Assembly (NCBI GenBank): GCA_910589195.1
Contig: CAJUTC010000025.1
Coordinates: 1-49,881, forward strand
DNA length: 49,881 nt
DNA from: an uncultured Lachnospiraceae bacterium
Lineage (GTDB): Bacteria; Bacillota; Clostridia; Lachnospirales; Lachnospiraceae
Direction of reading: 5' to 3'
Part shown: piece by piece, positions 43,052 to 49,881 of the stretch
Layout: every line of letters starts with the position of its first letter
Position numbering within the stretch: position 1 is the stretch's first letter
The notes under the pieces: model-generated
Told to the model about the DNA's origin: nothing
Seen by the model: the letters and a program-made list of their open reading frames with translations, nothing else
Database searches by the model: none
Translations under genes and position numbers: made by a program

Positions 43052-44363
43052 TCTTTTCCTCCGTTCCCCATCTGATCGGAATCTTTGCGTCTATGATGAA
43101 ACCATTCTCTCCGCAATAGCTTAAGGAGCCATTCAACATATTCAGACGTTCTTCCATATGATGTAATCCAAACCCCTTTTGTATATTATCGCACCCTACT
43201 CCATTATCTTCTACATGGATTTTCAGCATATTAAATTCTCTGTCAATCCGGATTTTTATTTTATTGGCATTCCCGTGGCGAATTGCGTTTGTAATCGATT
43301 CCTGTATTATCCTATAGACAATATTTTCCTCATCCTTATTAAAATTTTTTAACTTGCCTTCAATCTGATAGATAATCTGGACACCTGTAGAATTCTTTGT
43401 TTCCTCTATCATCTGAATCAAAGCTGATTTCAGATCCAGCGTTTCCAGCGCGTCCGGACGGAGCGCTTTCACAGAGCGCCTGACATCCTTAACCCCCTGT
43501 CTTGCTACATTAGCAATCGCTTTTAATTGTTCTTTTGTCGCTTCTGGGGCTATGTCCACCAGCATGACGCATGCATCAATTCCTGTAATGATTCCTGTCA
43601 GCGAATGTCCCAATGTATCATGAATCTCTCTGGCCAGACGGTTTCGTTCCCGTGTTTCTGCCGTTTTTTCCGATTCCCTGGCGTATTCTTCCAATTTTTT
43701 ATTGGCCAGTTTCAATTCCTGATTTGCTGTATTTAGCCTTTCATTCAATCCTAATATTCGCTCTTTTTCCTTTTCTTCCGCCAAAATCAACACAATGGTA
43801 TAACTGATAAAAATTATCATATTTAACGAATTCAGTATATTCCTCAATCCCAACAATAACGACTGGGTTTCTCTGTTATAATAGGCCCAACAAGTTTCCA
43901 TGGAAATAATCGGATACTTTGCCGACAGAAGATTATAGTCCATCAGCATATAAACTACAAATATGGAAGCAACCAGTATGATTCTCTGTTTCATGTCAGA
44001 AAAATAGCTCATCGTTTCCGCAATAATCAAAAATACCATTCCGGTATAGCTAAAATTCAATGCATAACTGATAGCAAATACAATTCCAAGTTCTATAATC
44101 GTTTTAAATAGAAAGTTGGTTTTGCTCTTACAGGGAATCGACAGCAACAGAAGCAGGCACAAATACAGACCTATTGATATCACCGGAAGTTTCCATGGTT
44201 CCATGGGCATCCGTTTCACCTTCATTAAAAAATCCATAGCAGAATGTTCAAAAATATAGCCGGACAGGCTATGTACGGTCACAATCGCCAAATACAGAAT
44301 GATAACCATATTCAAGTTTTTCATCATTCCCAATACATACTTTGGAAAACGTTCCTTGTCCAT
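43044..44363 (-). CDS. Sensor histidine kinase (HisKA_3 type)
   Basis: A 439-residue kinase. The N-terminal 195 residues hold about six membrane helices with short loops and no large extracellular sensor domain. A coiled coil (200-240) leads to the H-box REIHDTLGHSLTGII with His248. ITNAIRHGNANKIKIRI is the N-box and DNGVGCDNIQKGFGLHHMEERL the G-box. Lack of an own sensor domain fits signal input through the two flanking binding proteins. Confidence 0.94.
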   Translation of the reverse strand: MDKERFPKYVLGMMKNLNMVIILYLAIVTVHSLSGYIFEHSAMDFLMKVKRMPMEPWKLPVISIGLYLCLLLLLSIPCKSKTNFLFKTIIELGIVFAISYALNFSYTGMVFLIIAETMSYFSDMKQRIILVASIFVVYMLMDYNLLSAKYPIISMETCWAYYNRETQSLLLGLRNILNSLNMIIFISYTIVLILAEEKEKERILGLNERLNTANQELKLANKKLEEYARESEKTAETRERNRLAREIHDTLGHSLTGIITGIDACVMLVDIAPEATKEQLKAIANVARQGVKDVRRSVKALRPDALETLDLKSALIQMIEETKNSTGVQIIYQIEGKLKNFNKDEENIVYRIIQESITNAIRHGNANKIKIRIDREFNMLKIHVEDNGVGCDNIQKGFGLHHMEERLNMLNGSLSYCGENGFIIDAKIPIRWGTEEKND

Positions 44364-44378
44364 ATCTAATTTCCTCTT

Positions 44379-45350
44379 CTACTGCCATCTGTCAATACTG
44401 TACTGTTCCACATTTTTTTGTGTCACCAGCTCCACTGGTACACTAATATTTCGTTCTACCGCTTCCCCATCTAAAAGACGGTAAATAATATCTGCTGCCG
44501 TCTGACCAATCCTGGAAGGGAACTGGGCGGAAGACGCGGACATCATCCCCTCTTTGATCAAGGCCTTGGCATCCGGCGAGGCATCAATTCCATACACTTT
44601 CACCTGATCCAGCAACTCATGTTCGTCTAAAGCCGCAACCACCCCCACAGCCGCCAGGTCATTGAGGCAAAATACACTGTCAAATAAAACGCCTTCCTGG
44701 ATAACATCCTGCATTTTAGGCATGGCGATCTCCAATTGTCCGTCACAGTTGATGCTCTTTACCACATGAATTTGATCACTTTGCTCTACCACATCTAAAA
44801 ATCCCTGTACTCTGTCCTGTCCAGATTTTGCCACGTCATGGGTCATAACAATTAAATTTGATTTCTGGTTCTCTTTTAGAAAATGCTGTCCCACTAAACA
44901 CCCAGCGTTATAATTATCAGAAGTAATCGTACAGTCCGCAAGGCTGCCTTCTTCCAGATCAGAATCGACCACCACAATATAAACTCCCTTTTCTTTTGCC
45001 TTCCTTAATATACCAGACAGACTTTTCCAGTCTACCGGAGTTACAACCAGTACATCAATCCCCATTCGCAGCATTTCATCAATCTGCTCAATCTGTCTGT
45101 CCACATTTAAGGCAGGATCTCTTAAAACAATCCGATCCCCTTCCATTTCCACACGATTACTGATTTCTTCATTCAGGATCTTATAAAACTCATTATTCAT
45201 TGTCATATAACTTACGCCGATAAGATAGCTGGTTTCTTGCTGTTTTAAAGAAAAATCTTTATTACTTAACCCTGCCCATATCAGCATAACTACCGGCAAA
45301 TATAAAAGAAGATTGAATATGGCAAATATTTTCCGAAAATTGATACTCAT
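44379..45350 (-). CDS. Membrane-anchored periplasmic-binding-type sugar sensor
   Basis: A 323-residue protein of the ribose-binding/LacI-like fold. Residues about 8-28 form an N-terminal anchor (IFAIFNLLLYLPVVMLIWAG) without a lipobox. The domain runs TSYLIGVSYMTMNNEFYKILNEEI, GIDVLVVTPVDWKSLSGILRKAKEKG, VVDSDLEEG, TSDNYNAGCLVGQHFL and VYGIDASPDAKALIKEGMMSAS. These match ligand-binding positions of type-I sugar-binding proteins. It is the first gene of the operon, 16 bp before the kinase gene, and AAGGGG precedes its ATG. Its ligand is probably a sugar. Confidence 0.9.
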   Translation of the reverse strand: MSINFRKIFAIFNLLLYLPVVMLIWAGLSNKDFSLKQQETSYLIGVSYMTMNNEFYKILNEEISNRVEMEGDRIVLRDPALNVDRQIEQIDEMLRMGIDVLVVTPVDWKSLSGILRKAKEKGVYIVVVDSDLEEGSLADCTITSDNYNAGCLVGQHFLKENQKSNLIVMTHDVAKSGQDRVQGFLDVVEQSDQIHVVKSINCDGQLEIAMPKMQDVIQEGVLFDSVFCLNDLAAVGVVAALDEHELLDQVKVYGIDASPDAKALIKEGMMSASSAQFPSRIGQTAADIIYRLLDGEAVERNISVPVELVTQKNVEQYSIDRWQ

Positions 45351-45471
45351 TTTATCCCCTTACATCATATCTTAATTTGGAACCACAATGGATGGATTCG
45401 TCAGTCCCAACCATCCCATAACAATCGAAACATAGAAACGCAAAATATGTAATGCTTTCATGATGCCTTTT

Positions 45472-45500
45472 ATTATACCTCGTATCATTTTGTTTCACAA
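45472..45500 (-). promoter_or_regulatory. Promoter of the sensor operon
   Basis: On the minus strand TTGTGA (45500-45495), a 17-bp spacer, and TATAAT (45477-45472), about 120 bp upstream of the first gene. Confidence 0.7.
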
Positions 45501-46063
45501 GAAAAATCAAGATGAATAACAAACACCGCCTCCTCCAGCACCATCCTTGTTCCCTGCCTGTCAGGGTTTCCAAGACCATCTATATTCCTTGCCGTATCCT
45601 ATGTACTGGCTTATCTTGCTGATATCATGCAAAAGCACATCAAAACACTTTATAATATCCGGATTCCAATCAGTTGTAACAATAAGCCGAATTGAAATCG
45701 GATCCGAATGGTTTTATAATTGGATTGACAATTCCGGGATTTTATGGGATACTCACCGTAGCGCTCAAAAAGGGCAAATAATTATATGGATATGACCTGT
45801 CCTGCTTCTGTCATCTAAAACAGCGGCATGCCTCGATTTTATAGAAGTATAAGAATTAGAATTTGATGATTCACTGATGGAATCTTGAAATTGATTATTG
45901 ATATTTTTATGGACACAAATGTCTAACTAGCTTTTTAATTGCCGATGGCCAAAACCCGTAAAAAGCAATTCTTGAAATCCGCCAAAACGGTGTAAAATTA
46001 AAACCAACAATACACGTTACAGACAGAAACAAGAACGTTTCCAAATCAAAGGAGTAATTTTTT
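45501..46063. other. Gene-poor spacer
   Basis: No convincing gene is visible. A plus-strand open frame (45547-45795) has no ribosome site and no family features. An imperfect AATTGC/GCAATT inverted pair lies near 45938-45973. The promoter of the phosphatase gene is probably here but was not placed. Confidence 0.5.
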
Positions 46064-46744
46064 ATGATTTATGCAATGTCTGATCTGCATGGTTGTTATA
46101 ATCTGTTTAAGCGGATGCTAAAACGAATCCATTTCTGTGACCAGGATACTCTCTATATCCTGGGCGATATTGTAGATCGTGGTGCCGGCGGAATTCAAAT
46201 CCTCCTGGAAATAATGGGGCATAGCAATATCATCCCTCTCCTTGGAAACCATGATGTTATGGCTTATTCCCTGTTAAAAAAGCTTCCCCTGAAGAAAGAT
46301 CCCCTTGATGAAAATGTAATCGAAGCCTTCCGTTTATGGTTTTTAGACGGTGGAGCAAAAACATTTAAAGGATTTCAATCTCTTGATAAAAACAAACGGA
46401 ACGATGTTCTTATGTTTTTTAAAACATTCAAGATCTATAAAGAGCTAGACATAAACGGAAGGCATTTTTTTCTTTCCCATACAGTTCCGGAAAAGGAACG
46501 CATGCTGGATTTGGATTCCTGTAATTGGGAGGATTTTATCCTAGGGGAGCCGGATTATGGCCAGCAGTATTTTTATGACCGCTATATTGTTACCGGACAC
46601 ACCCCCACAGGTCTGATCGATAAAAGTTTTGCCGGAAAAATTTATCAGAAACATCATCATATTGCCATTGACTGCGGAGCCGTTTTTGGAAACCCGTTAG
46701 GATGTATTTGTCTGGATACCTTAAAAACATTTTATGCAGAATAA
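46064..46744 (+). CDS. PPP-type metallophosphoesterase
   Basis: A 226-residue phosphatase of the bacterial Ser/Thr phosphatase group (PrpA/lambda-phosphatase-like). Metal-site motifs are MSDLHGCYNLF, LGDIVDRGAGG, LLGNHDVMAY, LSHTVPEKE and TGHTPTG, ending in DCGAVFGNPLGCICLDT. Substrates may be phosphoproteins or small phosphates. AAAGGAG precedes the ATG. It is convergent with an ADP-ribosylglycohydrolase gene, 64 bp apart. Confidence 0.93.
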   Translation: MIYAMSDLHGCYNLFKRMLKRIHFCDQDTLYILGDIVDRGAGGIQILLEIMGHSNIIPLLGNHDVMAYSLLKKLPLKKDPLDENVIEAFRLWFLDGGAKTFKGFQSLDKNKRNDVLMFFKTFKIYKELDINGRHFFLSHTVPEKERMLDLDSCNWEDFILGEPDYGQQYFYDRYIVTGHTPTGLIDKSFAGKIYQKHHHIAIDCGAVFGNPLGCICLDTLKTFYAE

Positions 46745-46808
46745 AAATTCAGCGAAGAATCAAATGGTTTGTCCAAAACAGCCGCTCAAGAAAACGTATC
46801 CCCATTGC

Positions 46809-48155
46809 CTATTTTACCATGCTGTGGTCTTTCCAACGCATCTTCCTATACTTCCGGATCCAATCCGTATCTTTATAAGAGCTGTGTTCTGACATCTGAC
46901 ACCCATGGCATAAGTCATCCGCCATTTCTAAAATTACATCGGCAAGCTCTAAATTATGTTTCCATTTCTCTTCGATTCCATCATAGCCTGCCAGCGCGCC
47001 AAGAATATTTCCGGTAACCGCCCCCGTGGAATCGCTGTCGCCCTGGTGGTTTACGGCGGCAATGATGCCAGACGAAAAATCATTCTGATAACGGAGAGAA
47101 CAATAAATCGCAATTCCAAGGGTTTCTTCCGCTACCCAGCCTTCGCCAATCTGATGAATATTGTAACGATCATTCTCCTGGTTTTCCGACAGGTTAACTG
47201 CCAAGCTGATGATATGAGTCAATTCGTTCAGATGCTTGTCACCGTCAAATAATTTCGCTACCGTATCCTTAGCTTCCAACACAATCTCTTTTAATGTCTG
47301 TTCCCTTTTGGGATAAATGATGCGGCTGATGATATGAACCAGGACAGCCGCCGGCATATATCCAAGGGAATGTCCGTGTGTGATTGCGGCAGTCTTGGCG
47401 CCCTCACGGTCAATTTCCTCTATCTGCGCAAGCGGATATGGTTTCAATGCAATCGGCGCAACACGCATAATGCCACCGCAGCCTTTGCTGTTATTCTGCG
47501 GATGAGTCATATAATCGCCAACATATCCCTTCTCATTTTCCTGCTGGCCAAGCGCAGACAGGCAGGTATTTCCGGGAGCCCTTAAGTTATATAATTCCGG
47601 AACCTCTGACAGCCAAGAAATGCATCTCTTCCCATATCCCCTTGGCTGATTTTTAGCCTCTTCAAACGTTAAATTTTGTGTCTTAAGCCAGTCCTGGTAG
47701 GATATAGCAATATAGCTGCTAAGATCACCTCCCATGCCGCCCATGGCTTCCATGGTATTTGCCACCAAAATCCCATTTGCCGTGAAAAGTGTCATCTGAG
47801 TATCATCTGAAATCAGGGCTTTTCCACTTGAATTGTCAAGTTCATATTCTTGTATGCCATTTTTTCCATATCGTGAAACGATCTGGCTTTCACTAAAAAA
47901 TTCCACCGGATACCCGAGAGCGTCACCAACCGCGCCGCCAAACAGGCTGCCTCTGATTTTATCAAGATAGCGTTCGGTTTCCCGGATTCTTTGAAGTGCC
48001 ATCTCGTGCTCTCTTTGATTTTCATCCCTGCACACATTTCCAGACGCAAAATCCTGGCGGTTGCATGTATCCGCATTTCCGTTCATGGCATAACTGTCCT
48101 GCTTTACTATCCACAGAGTATCCTGCGTCTTTTCTATCGAATGTTTTTTTTCCAT
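46809..48155 (-). CDS. ADP-ribosylglycohydrolase
   Basis: A 448-residue protein. The DraG/ARH signatures are DKIRGSLFGGAVGDALGYPVEF, ISDDTQMTLFT, GCGGIMRVAPIAL and HQGDSDSTGAVTGNILGA, giving the two-metal site that cleaves ADP-ribose from proteins or nucleic acids. The first 65 or so residues precede the domain and are Asn/Cys/Glu-rich with no recognised fold. I chose the ATG at 48155 after AAAGGTG; an earlier in-frame start at 48203 has no such site. No ADP-ribosyltransferase gene was recognised in the window. Confidence 0.92.
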   Translation of the reverse strand: MEKKHSIEKTQDTLWIVKQDSYAMNGNADTCNRQDFASGNVCRDENQREHEMALQRIRETERYLDKIRGSLFGGAVGDALGYPVEFFSESQIVSRYGKNGIQEYELDNSSGKALISDDTQMTLFTANGILVANTMEAMGGMGGDLSSYIAISYQDWLKTQNLTFEEAKNQPRGYGKRCISWLSEVPELYNLRAPGNTCLSALGQQENEKGYVGDYMTHPQNNSKGCGGIMRVAPIALKPYPLAQIEEIDREGAKTAAITHGHSLGYMPAAVLVHIISRIIYPKREQTLKEIVLEAKDTVAKLFDGDKHLNELTHIISLAVNLSENQENDRYNIHQIGEGWVAEETLGIAIYCSLRYQNDFSSGIIAAVNHQGDSDSTGAVTGNILGALAGYDGIEEKWKHNLELADVILEMADDLCHGCQMSEHSSYKDTDWIRKYRKMRWKDHSMVK

Positions 48156-48561
48156 AAAAATGCACCTTTCTGTTTTTTGGAGCTTCCATACACTACTACA
48201 CAAGTATCATGTCTTGGGTTCATGGTTATATGGCTTTTTCTTTTACATATTCTTTCCTTCGTAAGTTTGTGACAATCGTTCCAAATGAAAATCATTCTAT
48301 AAAATAACTATACAATATCTGTATGAATTGTTCAAATACTTTATTGGGTTTGATACATATTTGATACATATTATGATGAATATTCTATGTTGGAAAGGCA
48401 AATTTTATTGTTATGCCCTGCTTCATTATGCATCAATTTCAATGGTACTTTCCGCTAAATAAGTCAAACTTTATTCACAAATAAAGTTCAAACTTTATTG
48501 GCATATTTCTTCCCATGAGTATATTAATAGTATAAACAGGCAATGGCACGCGTCTGTTTCA
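48156..48561. other. AT-rich spacer upstream of a gene remnant
   Basis: No intact gene. TTGATACATA occurs twice in tandem (48350-48359 and 48361-48370), and TTGATA with TATGAT at 16-bp spacing makes a weak plus-strand promoter (48350-48377). AACTTTATT/AATAAAGTT forms a 9-bp inverted repeat near 48475-48496, with AACTTTATT repeated again downstream. Confidence 0.5.
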
Positions 48562-48792
48562 GCATTAAAGCATAGCAGCGTAAAAGCAGTCAAATTAGCT
48601 TGTATATCCAGTTCAATATTTGGAAGATTAGGTATTACCATAAGCTTAGTCAATGCTTTACATAATTTATATTTAGAGCCGCCTTATCTTGGAGCTGATG
48701 TGTCAATGGCTCTAATATCGATATTTGATCCATTAATGGTAAACGCCATATTGGTTCCTTTGTATTTTGGACTGGAAAAAGATGAGATATAA
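48562..48792 (+). pseudogene. 5'-truncated MotA/TolQ/ExbB-like fragment
   Basis: An open frame of about 76 codons ends in a TAA at 48792. It reads ALKHSSVKAVKLACISSSI, FGRLGITISLVNALHNLYLE and PPYLGADVSMALISIFDPLM, then NAILVPLYFGLEK. The Gly-Leu-x-N-ALxNL plus LGxxVSxAL arrangement resembles the channel segment of MotA/TolQ/ExbB proteins. There is no ATG, GTG or TTG in frame until deep inside the fragment, and an in-frame stop lies at about 48459, so the N-terminal part is lost. The family call is tentative. Confidence 0.45.
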
Positions 48793-48838
48793 AACAGAAA
48801 TGACATCAAAAAGTAAAAGTACATGTGAACTATAGTAA

Positions 48839-48877
48839 ATTACTCCAAACCATAAAGGGTTGGAGTAATTTTATATT
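48839..48877 (+). terminator. Hairpin terminator after the remnant
   Basis: ATTACTCCAAACC (48839-48851) and GGGTTGGAGTAAT (48857-48869) pair at 12 of 13 positions, followed by TTTATATTT. It may also slow transcription arriving from the flippase gene on the other strand. Confidence 0.75.
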
Positions 48878-48938
48878 TAACCATATTTCTATTTGGTAAT
48901 TGCTATAGTCCAAGATCATATAGATCGTTTGAGTAAAA

Positions 48939-49881
48939 TTAATGATTGCCTTTTTTCCATGAACCCAAAAATCCTTTCATCAAGTTAATACCATAATTTA
49001 CGCACCATTTTATTGTGTCAAAATACAGAATTATTAAAACAACCAGACATATCACATAACTTATGATAGAACCAATGTTAAAATAATAAAATGTATTATA
49101 AAAAGCATACGCACATGTAGCAAGAGTCAATATATAAATCCTTTTCAACTTAAAATCAACATAATAATATTTATTAGAGAGGATAGTTCTCAGAGTAAAA
49201 TAAACAATGTAGGAGATACCTGTCGATATTGCTGCCCCTTGACATCCAAGTCGTGGTACAAGGATCGTATTTCCTATCATGTTCGTAACACAAGCCCCTA
49301 AAGCAACGACAACCTGCATGTTACTTTTCTTCATAAATACAAGTCCGCATACAGTTGTTTCTGATATTGTGTACATAATTGGATTAAAAATCAAAAAGGG
49401 CAATATGTACGCAGCCTCTCGATACTTTTCACCTAACAGAATAGCAAATAAGTCCTTGCAAAGAATCAGTGACAGTCCAATAAAAAACATAACTACAGTG
49501 ATTATCTGATTACCTTTTTGATAAAAGCTTTTGTCCTCCTTATCTTTAGAATAATGTTCAACAGACATCGGAACCCATAACGAATTAAAAGTTGACTGTA
49601 TTATTGCAAAAATATTAATTAATGTTGCAGTTGACGCATAAATCCCTACCTCGCTGTAAGAGCGATACATATTTAGCGCAAACTTATCTGCAGCCTGAAA
49701 CAATGTTGTTATCCCCATGGAAAAAATAAATGGATATCCATATTTGATTAATTCCTTATAAGATGTATTACTTTCATCCAATCTATATTTAGAAAAATTC
49801 CATAGATTAGACTGTGCGGCAATGCTCACAACCATGCATACAAATCCAGACATCATAGTTGCAATCACCAGTGACAATAAA
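48939..49881 (-). CDS. Polysaccharide flippase (Wzx/MATE-like), partial
   Basis: At least 312 residues, continuing beyond the window edge, so only the C-terminal part (about two-thirds of a 450-500-residue transporter) is present. Many membrane helices are seen, together with LIKYGYPFIFSMGITTLFQAADKFALNMY, VGIYASTATLINIFAIIQSTFNSLWVPM and LGCQGAAISTGISYIVYF, the usual pattern of lipid-linked oligosaccharide flippases of the MOP superfamily. The composition is more AT-rich than the housekeeping genes, common for surface-glycan loci. It probably belongs to a glycan cluster that extends to the right. Confidence 0.88.
   Translation of the reverse strand, partial: LLSLVIATMMSGFVCMVVSIAAQSNLWNFSKYRLDESNTSYKELIKYGYPFIFSMGITTLFQAADKFALNMYRSYSEVGIYASTATLINIFAIIQSTFNSLWVPMSVEHYSKDKEDKSFYQKGNQIITVVMFFIGLSLILCKDLFAILLGEKYREAAYILPFLIFNPIMYTISETTVCGLVFMKKSNMQVVVALGACVTNMIGNTILVPRLGCQGAAISTGISYIVYFTLRTILSNKYYYVDFKLKRIYILTLATCAYAFYNTFYYFNIGSIISYVICLVVLIILYFDTIKWCVNYGINLMKGFLGSWKKGNH

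Noticed and set aside
45372..45461. 29-codon minus-strand frame between the sensor promoter and the first gene
   Set aside because: Its ATG lies only about 10 nt after the -10 box, so it would be leaderless with no ribosome site. A leader peptide is possible but not supported.
45547..45795. Plus-strand 82-codon open frame in the spacer before the phosphatase gene
   Set aside because: No ribosome site, no family resemblance, and it overlaps the upstream region of the sensor operon.

Overview
This window looks like chromosome from a Gram-positive, spore-forming anaerobe of the Clostridia, most likely a Lachnospiraceae member. The support is moderate GC content, a single-chain glycyl-tRNA synthetase, pyruvate phosphate dikinase, RNase J, IreB, MtaB, CotF-like coat proteins, a catalytic-domain-less MltG-type protein and a DUF5688 protein. 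The genus cannot be fixed from the sequence. No rRNA, tRNA, CRISPR array or insertion sequence was recognised.

Layout. 1-3.6 kb: an accessory-looking stretch, pyrimidine-rich on the plus strand, with a 55-bp direct repeat and a minus-strand cluster (small membrane protein, DUF5688 protein, winged-helix-like protein). 3.7-8.5 kb: ppdK and glyQS, separated by a roughly 790-bp spacer holding a 154-bp inverted-repeat element. 7.1-22 kb: a long minus-strand housekeeping block read mtaB, ireB, ruvX, DUF1292, rnj, MltG-like, trmR-like, U32 peptidase, terminator, YdcF-like, M16 peptidase, era, recO, lipoprotein, glyQS. 22-26.5 kb: a plus-strand HPr-like gene, then a minus-strand RNA-modification and sulfur-transfer operon (prmA, rsmE, cysteine desulfurase, thiI). 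26.6-29.8 kb, plus strand: a candidate terminated RNA, citrate synthase with two promoters, two small CotF-like coat genes and a coiled-coil protein.

30-35 kb, plus strand: a MerR-methyltransferase fusion followed by the full dTDP-L-rhamnose set (rmlA, rmlB, rmlD, rmlC). The promoter between them has MerR-type geometry. 35.3-36.5 kb: a split chromate-transporter pair. 36.8-45.5 kb, minus strand: a sugar sensing and uptake locus made of a membrane-anchored sugar-binding protein, histidine kinase, response regulator and second anchored binding protein, followed by a mannose-family PTS (IIA, IIB, IIC, IID), a two-helix membrane protein, a HAD phosphatase and an HPr paralogue. 46-48.2 kb: a Ser/Thr-type phosphatase convergent with an ADP-ribosylglycohydrolase. 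48.3-49.9 kb: a truncated MotA/TolQ-like remnant and the C-terminal part of a polysaccharide flippase cut by the window edge.

The most interesting part is the 36.8-45.5 kb locus. Two binding proteins probably feed one kinase-regulator pair that controls a Man-family PTS. Repeated and inverted sites sit just upstream of the PTS genes. The terminal HPr paralogue aligns without gaps to canonical HPr but has Leu at both phosphorylation positions (15 and 46). The MerR-methyltransferase and rhamnose cassette is the second most interesting. All functional statements rest on motif recognition by eye; no database search was run.
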